Shown here one piece after another: positions 9,643 to 18,583 of a stretch of DNA of 64,000 nt. The translations under genes and the position numbers were made by a program. Each line of letters opens with the position of its first letter. Position 1 is the stretch's first letter. The stretch covers positions 1 through 64,000 of the forward strand of contig JAHEGG010000006.1 in NCBI GenBank assembly GCA_024639845.1, read 5' to 3'. The notes under the pieces are model-generated. The model was not told the DNA's origin. It saw only the letters and a list, made by a program, of their open reading frames with translations, and did not search any database. Origin of the DNA: Microbacteriaceae bacterium (GTDB taxonomy: Bacteria; Actinomycetota; Actinomycetes; Actinomycetales; Microbacteriaceae).

Positions 9643-9690
9643 AGTTTTAAAACTCAACTGAATAAAGCCGCGTAGTGGCCACTACTCGGC
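9643..9690 (+). repeat. Two palindromes in the rpsK-rpoA gap
   Basis: AGTTTTAAAACT (9643-9654) is a perfect 12-bp palindrome. A second, GTAGTGGCCACTAC, is a perfect 14-bp palindrome extended by GCCG and CGGC (9667-9690). The second can form an RNA hairpin with a GGCC loop. Neither has a T-run, so they are not simple terminators; RNA processing or attenuation before rpoA is possible. Confidence 0.5.
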
Positions 9691-9741
9691 AAAACCCAAC
9701 ACTAGGTATCAAATAGCGGATGCCTACGAAAGGAAACAACA

Positions 9742-10752
9742 GTGCTAATTGCACAGCGCCCAACCCTGCACGAAGAGAAGATTTCTGACACCCGTTCGCG
9801 CTTCACGCTCGACCCACTGGAGCCTGGCTTCGGTTACACCCTCGGAAACTCCCTCCGTCGCACCCTGCTTTCGTCGATTCCTGGCGCAGCAGTCACCCAC
9901 GTTCGTTTCGCTGGAGCTCTTCACGAGTTCAGCACCATCGAGGGTGTTAAAGAAGACGTCACCGAGATCATCTTGAACCTCAAGGAACTCGTAGTTTCGT
10001 CGGAGAACGACGAGCCAGTTGTGGCTCGACTCACCAAGTCCGGTGCCGGTGCAGCAACTGCAGCCGACATTCAGGTTCCTGCAGGTGTTTCGATTCACAA
10101 CAGCGACCTAGTCATCGCCAACATCAACGCCAAGGCAAAGTTTGAGGTTGAGCTCATCATCGAGCGCGGCCGCGGATATGTTCAGGCAGCCCAGAACCGC
10201 TCGCAGGGCGAAGAAGCCGGTCTGATTCCGGTTGACTCGATCTACTCGCCAGTTCTCAAGGTCGCTTACCGCGTTGAGGCAACTCGTGCCGGTGAGTTCA
10301 CCAACTTCGACAAGCTAATCGTCGATGTTGAGACCAAGCCTTCGATCAGCCCAACCGACGCCGTTGCTTCGGCCGGTAGCACCTTGGTCGAGCTATTCGG
10401 TCTAGCCAAGGGTCTGAACGAGGATGCCGAAGGTATCGAACTCGGTGCAGCTCCTGTCGAGGCTGTTCTCAGCCCAGAGTTGGCTATGCCAATCGAAGAG
10501 CTCGAACTGACCGTTCGGTCATACAACTGCCTCAAGCGCGAAGGCATCAACACCGTTTCGGAGCTCGTCGCTCTGACCGAAGACCAGTTGATGAACATCC
10601 GCAACTTCGGTTCGAAGTCGGTTGACGAAGTTCGCGACAAGCTCACCTCGATGGGACTCAAGTTCAAGGACAGCATCCCTGGTTTTGAGGCTGCTTACTT
10701 CAGCACCGGCGACGATTTTGCCGCCGACTTTGACGACGTAGACCAGGCCTAA
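9742..10752 (+). CDS. rpoA: RNA polymerase alpha subunit
   Basis: Alpha dimerises to nucleate RNA polymerase assembly and contacts UP elements and activators. GTG start at 9742 gives [20 protein letters not shown]; the dimerisation motif [20 protein letters not shown] and the alpha-CTD helix-hairpin-helix ([34 protein letters not shown]) are intact. 336 aa is normal. AAAGGAAAC precedes the start. Confidence 0.98.
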   Translation: MLIAQRPTLHEEKISDTRSRFTLDPLEPGFGYTLGNSLRRTLLSSIPGAAVTHVRFAGALHEFSTIEGVKEDVTEIILNLKELVVSSENDEPVVARLTKSGAGAATAADIQVPAGVSIHNSDLVIANINAKAKFEVELIIERGRGYVQAAQNRSQGEEAGLIPVDSIYSPVLKVAYRVEATRAGEFTNFDKLIVDVETKPSISPTDAVASAGSTLVELFGLAKGLNEDAEGIELGAAPVEAVLSPELAMPIEELELTVRSYNCLKREGINTVSELVALTEDQLMNIRNFGSKSVDEVRDKLTSMGLKFKDSIPGFEAAYFSTGDDFAADFDDVDQA

Positions 10753-10783
10753 GCCGCTACCCAAGAAATCCAAGGAGAAATAA

Positions 10784-11419
10784 ATGCCTACCCCAACTAA
10801 GGGACCACGTCTTGGTGGCGGACCAGCCCACGAGCGCCTCATGCTGCGCAACCTGGCCACGTCGCTAATCAACCACGGTCGCATCGAAACCACCGAGACC
10901 AAGGCCAAGCGCCTTCGTCCGGTTGCCGAGCGCCTTGTCAGCTTTGCAAAGCGTGGCGACTTGGCTTCGCGCCGTCGCGTCATGCAGCAGATCACCGACA
11001 AGGGTGCCGTGCACAAGCTATTCACCGAGGTCGCTCCACTGGTTGCCGACCGCAACGGTGGTTACACCCGCATCACCAAGCTCGGCTTCCGCAAGGGCGA
11101 CAACGCTCCAATGTGTGTCATCGAACTCGTTCTCGAGCCGGTTTCGCCAAAGGTTGTCACCAAGAAGCCAAAGCTTGAAAACAGCGTCAAGGCAACCGCA
11201 GCAGCTCCTGCCGAAGTTGTCGAAGCGGAAGCAGCTGACGTTGTAGTCGAGGATGCTCCAGCAGAAGAGGCAGCCGTCGAAGCAGCAGTTGAGGCCGAAG
11301 CAACCGAATCGCCAGCAGTGGTTGAAGAAGTTGCCGCCGAAGCTGAAGCTCCAGCCGCCGAGGCAGCAGCAGAAGAAGCTCCAGCAGCCGAGGCAGAAGC
11401 CCCAGCTGAAGAAGCCTAG
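10784..11419 (+). CDS. rplQ: 50S ribosomal protein L17 with long acidic Ala/Glu C-terminal tail
   Basis: L17 lies near the tunnel exit. The core (residues 1-120) has [40 protein letters not shown] and [21 protein letters not shown]. coli L17 is 127 aa; here about 90 residues follow, composed almost entirely of Ala, Glu, Val and Pro with strong negative charge. This contrasts with the basic extension on L15. The same DNA in another frame generates the spurious upstream part of the truA ORF. Confidence 0.96.
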   Translation: MPTPTKGPRLGGGPAHERLMLRNLATSLINHGRIETTETKAKRLRPVAERLVSFAKRGDLASRRRVMQQITDKGAVHKLFTEVAPLVADRNGGYTRITKLGFRKGDNAPMCVIELVLEPVSPKVVTKKPKLENSVKATAAAPAEVVEAEAADVVVEDAPAEEAAVEAAVEAEATESPAVVEEVAAEAEAPAAEAAAEEAPAAEAEAPAEEA

Positions 11420-11435
11420 TCTTCGCGACAAGATC

Positions 11436-12296
11436 ATGAGCCAGCCCGTCAGCCATCAGGTTGACGGGTTGACTCGTTTTCGGGTCGATTTCGCCTATGA
11501 CGGCACCGATTTCACCGGATGGGCAAAGCAGCCTGGCCATCGAACCGTTCAGGGTGAACTCTTAGCCGCGATGACCACCATATTTGGTGAAACCTCGAAC
11601 GACTTTGGAATGCGCGTAGCCGGACGCACCGACGCGGGAGTTCACGCCGCGAATCAGGTTGCTCATGTCGACCTTTCGGATGCCCAGCTGAAGCGACTCG
11701 GCCGAAGCAACAACATCGTGGCCAGACTCAACACCATGCTGAGCGAAGAGATCCGCATCCATGCCTTCGATCCAGCGCCGAGCGGGTTCGACGCCCGATT
11801 CTCGGCCATTTTCAGGCGTTACCGCTACCAAATCAGCGACAATTTTGCCCCCAAAGACCCGCAGCAGATGCGTTATGTGCTCAACCTGACCTATGCGCTC
11901 GACCCCGTCGCGATGCATGAGGCGGCACAGCAACTTCTCGGGCTCAACGACTTTGCCTCGTTCTGCAAGTCGCGAGAGGGTGCCACCACGATTCGCGATT
12001 TGAAGCGCATCCGAGTCAAGCGAAACTCTCAGAACATGATCGAGATCGAGCTCAAGGCCGACGCCTTTTGCCACAACATGGTGCGCTCGATTGTCGGTGC
12101 GTTGATCGCGGTTGGTGCCGGAAAAGCCACCAAGGATGACCTGCGTCGCACTCTAGAACGGGCAAAGCGCATCGAGACCTACAAGGTGGTTGAGCCCAAG
12201 GGTTTGACCCTGATCGAGATCGGTTATCCACCAGAATCCAAGCTGGGCTGGCAGGCCGAGCGTTCACGTGCGCGACGCACCTTGGATGAGGCTTAG
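11436..12296 (+). CDS. truA: tRNA pseudouridine(38-40) synthase TruA
   Basis: Isomerises U38-U40 in the anticodon arm of many tRNAs. The catalytic aspartate lies in AGRTDAGVHA; the N-terminal FRVDFAYDGTDFTGWAKQPG is conserved. The listed ORF begins at 11253 inside rplQ in another frame; the ATG at 11436, 16 nt after rplQ, fits the family N-terminus and yields 286 aa. It is cotranscribed with rplQ, as in many Actinobacteria. Confidence 0.95.
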   Translation: MSQPVSHQVDGLTRFRVDFAYDGTDFTGWAKQPGHRTVQGELLAAMTTIFGETSNDFGMRVAGRTDAGVHAANQVAHVDLSDAQLKRLGRSNNIVARLNTMLSEEIRIHAFDPAPSGFDARFSAIFRRYRYQISDNFAPKDPQQMRYVLNLTYALDPVAMHEAAQQLLGLNDFASFCKSREGATTIRDLKRIRVKRNSQNMIEIELKADAFCHNMVRSIVGALIAVGAGKATKDDLRRTLERAKRIETYKVVEPKGLTLIEIGYPPESKLGWQAERSRARRTLDEA

Positions 12297-12313
12297 CAAA
12301 TCTCATTTAGGGT

Positions 12314-12343
12314 TTGACCGAACGCCTATTTTCGGGCTAAACT
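12314..12343 (+). promoter_or_regulatory. Promoter of rplM-rpsI
   Basis: TTGACC (12314-12319) and TAAACT (12338-12343) are separated by 18 bp, the best canonical sigma-70-type pair seen outside groES. Transcription would start about 12350, leaving a leader of about 100 nt before rplM. Confidence 0.7.
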
Positions 12344-12349
12344 TGACCC

Positions 12350-12452
12350 TTGTTGCTGGTATTCACCAGCGTGAAACTTGAATCCCAAAGAAGTCTTTTC
12401 TTCTGTCGCGGGTTCTTGTCCTAACCGACAGATAAGTAGAAGGCAATTTAGA
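12350..12452 (+). promoter_or_regulatory. Structured 5' leader of rplM (candidate L13 autoregulatory RNA)
   Basis: The leader contains a perfect hairpin GCTGGT-ATTC-ACCAGC (12355-12370) and a second stem CTGTCG...CGACAG (12403-12408 with 12426-12431) that can extend to nine pairs through GTT/AAC with a bulge. Two hairpins separated by about 30 nt and followed by the GTG start resemble ribosomal-protein leaders that bind their own product. L13 leaders are known in Firmicutes; equivalence here is inference. Confidence 0.5.
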
Positions 12453-12896
12453 GTGCGTACTTACTCACCAAAGGCTTCCGAGCTGAAGAACGAGTGGCTG
12501 ATCATCGACGCCACCGACGTAGTTCTCGGCCGTCTCGCCACCCACGCCGCAGCATTGCTTCGCGGCAAACACAAGCCAACCTTTGCTCCTCACATGGACA
12601 ACGGCGACTTCGTCATCATCATCAACGCAGAGAAGATTGCCCTCACCGGTGCCAAGCTTCTGCAGAAGAAGGCCTACCGCCACTCGGGTTACCCAGGCGG
12701 TCTGACTGCAACCACCTATGCTGAGCTTCTCGAGAAGAGCCCAGAGAAGGCAGTTGAGAAGGCAATCAAGGGAATGCTTCCACGCACCAAGCTAGGCAAT
12801 GCCCAGCTCGGCAAGCTGAAGGTTTACCGCGGTGCAGAGCACCCACACGCTGCACAGCAGCCAAAGCCGTTCATCATCGACCAGGTCGCACAGTAG
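12453..12896 (+). CDS. rplM: 50S ribosomal protein L13
   Basis: L13 is an early 50S assembly protein. The GTG at 12453 gives [20 protein letters not shown], the actinobacterial L13 N-terminus, and 147 aa in total. The longer ORF from 12378 would translate the leader hairpins and is rejected. The family segment [20 protein letters not shown] and [20 protein letters not shown] are present. GTAGAAGG lies upstream. It is followed by rpsI after 29 nt. Confidence 0.96.
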   Translation: MRTYSPKASELKNEWLIIDATDVVLGRLATHAAALLRGKHKPTFAPHMDNGDFVIIINAEKIALTGAKLLQKKAYRHSGYPGGLTATTYAELLEKSPEKAVEKAIKGMLPRTKLGNAQLGKLKVYRGAEHPHAAQQPKPFIIDQVAQ

Positions 12897-12925
12897 TCGA
12901 CCGAAAAGCACAAGGACAAACACTC

Positions 12926-13429
12926 GTGGCAAAAACCGAAGCAGCAGCAACCGAAGCCGTTGAGACTCCAACCGAGTACTCGACCGAGACTCCAGCAGCC
13001 AAGGCAGCTGACAAGCCAGCCAAGACCCGTGGCCCGCTAACCCAGCCAGGCGCAGGCCTTGGCCGCCGCAAAGAAGCGATCGCTCGCGTTCGCATCGTTC
13101 CAGGCACCGGAGTGATCAAGGTCAACGGTCGCGACCTCGCAGACTACTTTCCAAACAAGTTGCACCAGCAGCTGATCACCGACCCTTTCACCGTTCTTGA
13201 CCTCAAGAACCAGTACGACGTCATCGCTCGTATCAACGGTGGTGGAGTTGCAGGCCAGGCCGGCGCACTTCGTCTCGGCATCGCTCGTGCACTGAACGAG
13301 ATCGACCGCGACAACAACCGTCCTGCACTCAAGAAGGCTGGCTTCCTCAAGCGCGACGCACGCGTCATCGAGCGCAAGAAGGCCGGTCTCAAGAAGGCCC
13401 GCAAGGCTTCGCAGTTCTCGAAGCGCTAA
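12926..13429 (+). CDS. rpsI: 30S ribosomal protein S9 with N-terminal extension
   Basis: S9's C-terminal tail reaches P-site tRNA. The core starts near residue 47 ([19 protein letters not shown]), followed by [21 protein letters not shown] and the basic end [13 protein letters not shown]. coli S9 is 130 aa; here about 40 acidic/Ala/Thr-rich residues are added at the N-terminus. The start is GTG at 12926 behind CAAGGAC. Confidence 0.97.
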   Translation: MAKTEAAATEAVETPTEYSTETPAAKAADKPAKTRGPLTQPGAGLGRRKEAIARVRIVPGTGVIKVNGRDLADYFPNKLHQQLITDPFTVLDLKNQYDVIARINGGGVAGQAGALRLGIARALNEIDRDNNRPALKKAGFLKRDARVIERKKAGLKKARKASQFSKR

Positions 13430-13459
13430 TCCTTCGGAAACTTTCGACGGACATTCGGC

Positions 13460-13471
13460 TACTCTCGTAGC
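13460..13471 (+). promoter_or_regulatory. Putative -10 box for a leaderless glmM mRNA
   Basis: TACTCT ends six bases before the glmM ATG and no Shine-Dalgarno sequence is present, placing +1 at the start codon. No good -35 was found. Confidence 0.4.
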
Positions 13472-14818
13472 ATGGCTCGACTTTTCGGAACCGATGGCGT
13501 TCGCGGCTTAGCAAATCGAACCCTCACCGTTGAGCTCGCCGTATCCCTAGCTCAAGCTGCCGCAATCGTGCTTGGTGAGGATGCTCGTAGCCAAGGTCTT
13601 CGTCCCAAAGCAGTTCTCGCTCGCGATCCTCGGGTTTCGGGCGAGTTTTTGTCTGCGGCCGTAGCCGCCGGGCTCGCATCGTCTGGAGTCGACGTAATGG
13701 ACGCCGGAGTGCTGCCTACCCCGGGTGCAGCTTTTCTAACCTCCGACATTTCCGCCGATTTTGGTGTGATGATTTCTGCTTCGCATAACGAAGCTCCCGA
13801 CAACGGCATCAAGATCTTCGCGCGCGGTGGCCACAAGCTTGCCGACGACATCGAAGACCGCATCCAAGATGCCATGCTCGACCCAAAACTCGCTCCGATT
13901 GGTGCAGGCGTTGGTCGCATCATCCGCTTTGCCGACGCAGAAGACCGCTATCTGGTGCACCTGCTAAAAGCGCTTCCGAACCGTCTCGACGGAATCAAAG
14001 TGGTCATCGACTGCGCCCACGGTGCTGCATCGGCCGTCTCGCCCGAGATTTTCAGGGATGCTGGCGCTGAAGTAATCGTGATCGGTGCCGAGCCAGACGG
14101 ACTCAACATCAACCAGGGTTATGGCTCAACCCATCTAAGTGCCTTGCAGGCGGCCGTCGTCGAGCACGGCGCCGACCTCGGAGTCGCACACGATGGCGAT
14201 GCCGACCGCTGCCTCGCGGTAGATCACAACGGGTCGATTGTCGACGGCGACCAGATCATGGCGATTATCGCTCTGGCTGCGAAGGCTCGTGGCGAACTCG
14301 CCCGCAACACTCTCGTGGCCACCGTGATGTCAAACCTCGGTTTGCGAATTGCAATGCGCGAGGCGGGCATCGAGATGCTCGAAACGGCCGTCGGTGACCG
14401 TTATGTGCTCGAAAAGATACGAGAAGGTGGCTACACGATCGGTGGGGAGCAGTCCGGCCACATAATTTTCACCCAGTGGGCCACAACTGGCGACGGTGTT
14501 CTCACCGGGCTAATGCTCGCGGCCCAAGTTGCCGCAACCGGCAAGAGTCTCGCCGAGCTGGCTTCGGTGATGAAGGTTTATCCTCAGGTTCTGGTTAACG
14601 TCGCCGGTGTCGACAAGACCCGAGTCGATGAAAACGAGGCTCTTCAGGCAATCGTGCGCCAGGCGGAATCCGAACTCGATGGCACCGGCCGAGTGCTGTT
14701 GCGAGCCTCGGGCACCGAAAACCTTGTTCGAGTAATGGTCGAGGCCGCGGATGCCGGAACCGCCCAGTCCTGGGCCGATCGCATCGCTCGCGTGGTCGAG
14801 CAAGAGCTCGCCCTCTAG
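13472..14818 (+). CDS. glmM: Phosphoglucosamine mutase GlmM
   Basis: Converts glucosamine-6-phosphate to glucosamine-1-phosphate for UDP-GlcNAc and peptidoglycan synthesis; its upstream partner glmS lies 1.5 kb away. The 448-aa protein begins [20 protein letters not shown]. The phosphorylated serine lies in [14 protein letters not shown], the metal loop in AHDGDADRC, the sugar loop in GGEQSGH, and the phosphate-binding loop [15 protein letters not shown] is at the end. rpsI ends 42 nt upstream. Confidence 0.97.
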   Translation: MARLFGTDGVRGLANRTLTVELAVSLAQAAAIVLGEDARSQGLRPKAVLARDPRVSGEFLSAAVAAGLASSGVDVMDAGVLPTPGAAFLTSDISADFGVMISASHNEAPDNGIKIFARGGHKLADDIEDRIQDAMLDPKLAPIGAGVGRIIRFADAEDRYLVHLLKALPNRLDGIKVVIDCAHGAASAVSPEIFRDAGAEVIVIGAEPDGLNINQGYGSTHLSALQAAVVEHGADLGVAHDGDADRCLAVDHNGSIVDGDQIMAIIALAAKARGELARNTLVATVMSNLGLRIAMREAGIEMLETAVGDRYVLEKIREGGYTIGGEQSGHIIFTQWATTGDGVLTGLMLAAQVAATGKSLAELASVMKVYPQVLVNVAGVDKTRVDENEALQAIVRQAESELDGTGRVLLRASGTENLVRVMVEAADAGTAQSWADRIARVVEQELAL

Positions 14819-14839
14819 CCAGAGCCTTCGGAGAAACCC

Positions 14840-15298
14840 GTGACCGACGCAAACCTGAGCATTGAGCAGAGCAAGCGGCTTGCAGCATCCCTGTTCAATC
14901 GCACCTGGGAACTAATCGACAAGGATGAGCGAACCGAGGCCGAAGAACTCGAGATGATCCACTCCGCTCATGCCAGCCGCCTGCATTGGCAGAGCGTCGG
15001 TGGACCCCAGCAGTGGGCCATCGGCGAATGGCAATGTGCTCGCGTTTACTGCGAGGTTGGGTTTCCGGAGTCGGCGATTTTTCACGCTCAGGCTTGCCTC
15101 GAGATCGTAGAGACTAACGAGTTGCCGGTCTGGATGCACGCCTCGGTGTTTGAGGTTCTTGCGCGTTCGTACTGGGCGGCCGAAGATCTTGACCTTGCCA
15201 AGCTCGCGCGCGGGCGCGCTTTGCAGTTGATTCCTAAAATCGAGGATGAAGCAGAGCGCAAGACCATCGCCGATCAAGTCGCCGAACTCAAGTTCTAA
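14840..15298 (+). CDS. Conserved hypothetical protein, TPR-like helices
   Basis: 152 aa, GTG start at 14840 behind TTCGGAGAAA. No signal peptide or membrane segment. The sequence is helix-forming, with alternating pairs such as WAIGEWQCARVYCEVGFPES, ESAIFHAQACLEIVETN, HASVFEVLARSYWAAEDLD and LAKLARGRALQLIPKIEDEA, which resembles tetratricopeptide-type repeats. It lies 21 nt after glmM and converges with coaA. No enzymatic motif is visible; the function is unknown. Confidence 0.8.
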   Translation: MTDANLSIEQSKRLAASLFNRTWELIDKDERTEAEELEMIHSAHASRLHWQSVGGPQQWAIGEWQCARVYCEVGFPESAIFHAQACLEIVETNELPVWMHASVFEVLARSYWAAEDLDLAKLARGRALQLIPKIEDEAERKTIADQVAELKF

Positions 15299-15374
15299 AA
15301 CTTGCCGCTCGGCTGCGGGGTTTAGGTTTTAGTTCGGGCACATGGTCGCGTTCACTGCATATCGAACCGGAAGA

Positions 15375-16334
15375 CTAGAGCTTGCGAAGCAGCACCGTTT
15401 CGACGCGGTGATTTGCACCCTTGCGCAGCACGAGAGTGGCTCGCCCACGCGTAGGCAGAATGTTTTCGCGCAGGTTGGGCAAGTTGATGGTTTCCCAGAT
15501 CAACTTCGCCGTCTCGAGAGCAGCCTCAAACGGCACCTCGGCATAACGGTGAAAATACGATGCCGGATTAGTGAAGGCCGACTCGCGAAGCTTTTTGAAG
15601 CGGTTCAAGAACCATTCCGTGATGTTGCCAGTTTCGGCATCGACAAAAATCTTGAAATCAAAGTAGTCGCTCAGGGCGGTTTCTTGGCCCAGGCTCGGCG
15701 GTTGAAGAACGTTGAGGCCTTCGACGATAAGAACATCTGGCGAGTGAATCACAACTTTCTCACCGTCGACGATGTCATAAGAAAGATGTGAATAAACCGG
15801 AGCTTCGACCTCATCCTGGCCGCTTTTGACATCGGCCACAAACTTGAGCAAGGCCAGTCGGTCATAAGACTCGGGAAAACCCTTTCGGGTCATCAGGCCG
15901 CGACGCTCGAGTTCTGCGTTCGGATATAAAAACCCGTCGGTTGTCACGAGCTCGACCCGAGGTGTGCCTTCCCAGCGAGACAAAAGTTCCTTAAGCAATC
16001 GCGAGATCGTAGATTTGCCAACCGCAACCGACCCGGCGATTCCGATCACAAAAGGCACTCGTTTTGCCCGCTCACCGAGAAACTCGGATGCTTCGGAATG
16101 CAGTTTCTGTGTCTCGGTCACGTAGAGGTTGAGTAGGCGGCTGAGCGGGAGGTAAACATCCGTGACCTCTTGAATATCGAGAAAGTCACCGAGTCCGCGA
16201 ATCTGAGCAATCTCTGATTCAGATAGGGGATTGGTTGATTGAATGCCCAAAGCCGACCATTCGTCACGTGGAATCTCGACGAATGGCGAAGGTTCAGCCG
16301 AATATTGACCTTGGTTGGCTCGCTCAACGCTCAT
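15375..16334 (-). CDS. coaA: Type I pantothenate kinase
   Basis: Phosphorylates pantothenate, the first committed step to coenzyme A. The P-loop is [39 protein letters not shown] and [20 protein letters not shown] are the substrate-binding segments of the CoaA family, and [20 protein letters not shown] is typical. 319 aa is the normal length. It is divergent from glmS with only 30 bp between the start codons. Confidence 0.96.
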   Translation of the reverse strand: MSVERANQGQYSAEPSPFVEIPRDEWSALGIQSTNPLSESEIAQIRGLGDFLDIQEVTDVYLPLSRLLNLYVTETQKLHSEASEFLGERAKRVPFVIGIAGSVAVGKSTISRLLKELLSRWEGTPRVELVTTDGFLYPNAELERRGLMTRKGFPESYDRLALLKFVADVKSGQDEVEAPVYSHLSYDIVDGEKVVIHSPDVLIVEGLNVLQPPSLGQETALSDYFDFKIFVDAETGNITEWFLNRFKKLRESAFTNPASYFHRYAEVPFEAALETAKLIWETINLPNLRENILPTRGRATLVLRKGANHRVETVLLRKL

Positions 16335-16351
16335 AGAGAGCCATTCTGCCC

Positions 16352-16364
16352 TAAATTAGAACCT
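16352..16364 (+). promoter_or_regulatory. Putative -10 box for a leaderless glmS mRNA
   Basis: TAAATT ends seven bases before the glmS ATG, with no Shine-Dalgarno sequence, in a 30-bp divergent gap. A -35 would have to overlap the coaA start region. Confidence 0.35.
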
Positions 16365-18218
16365 ATGTGTGGAATCGTTGGCTACGTTGGGCCAAAAGCA
16401 ACCGTTGATGTTTTGATCGGTGGGCTTCGACGCCTCGAATACCGCGGATACGACTCCGCCGGTGTCGCCGTGGTTGCTGACGGGCAGCTTGAGACCCGCA
16501 AAAAGGCCGGAAAACTTGTGAATCTCGAGCACGAGATTGCCGAGCATCCGCTGCCAAAAGCGCACATCGGTATCGGTCACACTCGTTGGGCAACTCACGG
16601 AGCACCAACCGACGGCAATGCCCACCCGCACCTCGGTGGCCCGGCCCAAAAACTGGCCCTGATTCACAACGGAATCATCGAGAATTTCGCCGAGCTCAAG
16701 GCCGAACTGCTTGCCGAGGGCACCAATTTCGCCTCCGAAACCGACACCGAAGTAGCGGCCCACCTGATTGCCCGAGCTTTTGAACAAAGCGGCGATCTGA
16801 AAGCCGCCTTTGCCTCGGTGATGAACCGACTCCATGGCGCGTTCACCATTCTCGTCGTGCACCAGGACCAGCCGGATGTCGTGCTCGCCGCACGCCGCAA
16901 TGCCCCGTTGGTGATCGGGCTCGGCGACGGAGAAAACTTTCTAGGATCAGACGTCGCCGCGTTCGTAGAACACACCAAGCGCGCCGTTTCGGTTGGTCAA
17001 GACGAGATCGTCGTGCTCAAAGCCGACTCGGTCGAGGTTTTCGGGTTTGACGGAACCCCGGTCAACTTCACCGAATTCGAAGTCAACTGGGATGCCTCGG
17101 CGGCATCTAAGGGCGGATGGCCTTCGTTCATGGCCAAGGAAATAGCCGACCAACCTCAAGCCATTGCCGACACCCTGATGGGGCGCGTTCGCGCCGACGG
17201 ACGAGTCGTTCTCGACGACATCCAGCAAATGTCGACCGAACAGATTCGTGAGATTGACCGAATCATCATCGTTGCCTGTGGCACCGCATCCTATGCGGGC
17301 GATGTTGCCAAATATGCGATCGAGAAGTGGGCGCGCATCCCGGTTCAGGTCGAGCTTTCACACGAGTTCCGCTATCGCAACCCGATTGTCACGCAGAACA
17401 CGTTGGTTCTGGCAATCTCACAGTCGGGTGAAACCATGGACACTCTGATGGCCATCCGTTATGCCCAGGAACTCGGCGCTAAGGTATTCGCGATCTGCAA
17501 CACGCAAGGTGCAACGCTCGCTCGAGAGTCCGACGCCGTGATCTACACCCACGCTGGGCCAGAGGTGGCGGTGGCCTCAACCAAAGCGCTAACTTCACAG
17601 ATTGTGGCCGGTTATATGCTTGCCCTAGCGCTCGCCGAGGCTCGCGGCGCAATGACCGAGGATGCTCGTCTCGCCCTCGGTCGTGAACTACTTCAACTGC
17701 CCGCAAGCGTTAGCGAGGTGCTTGCCAACATCGACCAGGCCAGCGCGCTCGGAACCGCTCACGCGAATGCCAAGTCGGTGCTGTTCCTAGGCCGAAACGT
17801 AGGTTATCCAATCGCCATGGAAGGCGCTCTCAAGCTCAAGGAAATCGCCTACATTCACGCCGAAGGATTCGCCGCCGGCGAACTCAAGCATGGACCAATC
17901 GCCCTAATCGAAGAAGGTCAGCCGGTAATCGTCATCGTGCCGAGCCCGAACGACGTTGACAGCCTGCACCCAAAGGTTGTGTCGAACATCCAAGAAATTC
18001 GTGCTCGTGGTGCAAAGGTAATCGCAATCGCCGAAGCTGGTGACGAGACCGTGTCGCAGTATGCCGAGAGCGTGATCTTTGTGCCGAAGACCGATTCGAT
18101 CATGGCCGCCGTGCTCGACGTGATTCCGCTGCAGGCCTTCGCCCTCGCGCTTTCGACCGCAAAGGGTCTCGATGTCGATCAGCCTCGCAACCTTGCCAAG
18201 TCGGTGACCGTCGAGTAG
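16365..18218 (+). CDS. glmS: Glutamine--fructose-6-phosphate aminotransferase GlmS
   Basis: Makes glucosamine-6-phosphate, the entry to amino-sugar synthesis. The ATG at 16365 gives MCGIVGYVG, placing the catalytic cysteine at position 2 as required of this N-terminal nucleophile amidotransferase; the longer ORF start at 16239 is rejected. The glutaminase domain is followed by two SIS domains (IIVACGTASYAGDVAKYAIE, VLFLGRNVGYPIAMEGALKL) and ends with the family terminus PRNLAKSVTVE. Confidence 0.97.
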   Translation: MCGIVGYVGPKATVDVLIGGLRRLEYRGYDSAGVAVVADGQLETRKKAGKLVNLEHEIAEHPLPKAHIGIGHTRWATHGAPTDGNAHPHLGGPAQKLALIHNGIIENFAELKAELLAEGTNFASETDTEVAAHLIARAFEQSGDLKAAFASVMNRLHGAFTILVVHQDQPDVVLAARRNAPLVIGLGDGENFLGSDVAAFVEHTKRAVSVGQDEIVVLKADSVEVFGFDGTPVNFTEFEVNWDASAASKGGWPSFMAKEIADQPQAIADTLMGRVRADGRVVLDDIQQMSTEQIREIDRIIIVACGTASYAGDVAKYAIEKWARIPVQVELSHEFRYRNPIVTQNTLVLAISQSGETMDTLMAIRYAQELGAKVFAICNTQGATLARESDAVIYTHAGPEVAVASTKALTSQIVAGYMLALALAEARGAMTEDARLALGRELLQLPASVSEVLANIDQASALGTAHANAKSVLFLGRNVGYPIAMEGALKLKEIAYIHAEGFAAGELKHGPIALIEEGQPVIVIVPSPNDVDSLHPKVVSNIQEIRARGAKVIAIAEAGDETVSQYAESVIFVPKTDSIMAAVLDVIPLQAFALALSTAKGLDVDQPRNLAKSVTVE

Positions 18219-18226
18219 ACGCATCC

Positions 18227-18583
18227 ATGATCGTCGGCGTCGGTGTTGATCTGGTTGACCTGCAAAGGTTCGAACAGTCACTCGCCAACACCCCGAAACT
18301 CGTTGAACGGCTGTTTGCCGAGTCAGAGCGAGAGGGCACCCCACAGACGCTTGCCGGTCGATTCGCAGCCAAAGAAGCGTTTGTCAAGGCGGTCGGAAAC
18401 CCGCTCGGAATGAACTGGCACGACGTGTTTTTGACCTATGACGAACTCGGTAAGCCAAGCCTGAATACCGCCGGCGAAACCGACAGGTTGGTCAAGGATG
18501 CTGGCATCCAACGTTTTCACGTTTCGATAAGTCACGATGGTGGCAAGGCGATTGCATTCGTTGTAGCTGAAGGAGGTCTGTGA
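18227..18583 (+). CDS. acpS: Holo-[acyl-carrier-protein] synthase
   Basis: Transfers 4'-phosphopantetheine from CoA to acyl carrier protein. The two signatures are clear: GVGVDLVDLQRF with the metal-binding Asp, and RFAAKEAFVKAVG with the catalytic Glu and Lys. 118 aa is standard. It sits 8 nt after glmS; its TGA overlaps the region of the alr start (GTGATG). CoA made by the nearby coaA pathway is its substrate. Confidence 0.95.
   Translation: MIVGVGVDLVDLQRFEQSLANTPKLVERLFAESEREGTPQTLAGRFAAKEAFVKAVGNPLGMNWHDVFLTYDELGKPSLNTAGETDRLVKDAGIQRFHVSISHDGGKAIAFVVAEGGL

Noticed and set aside
11253-11435. Upstream extension of the truA ORF
   Set aside because: Gln/Lys/Pro-rich translation of the rplQ acidic tail in another frame; the conserved TruA N-terminus starts after ATG 11436.
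12378-12452. Upstream extension of the rplM ORF
   Set aside because: It would translate the promoter-proximal leader hairpins; GTG 12453 gives the exact family N-terminus.
15342-15791. 149-aa plus-strand ORF opposite coaA
   Set aside because: Antisense to a certain pantothenate kinase; no domain recognised.
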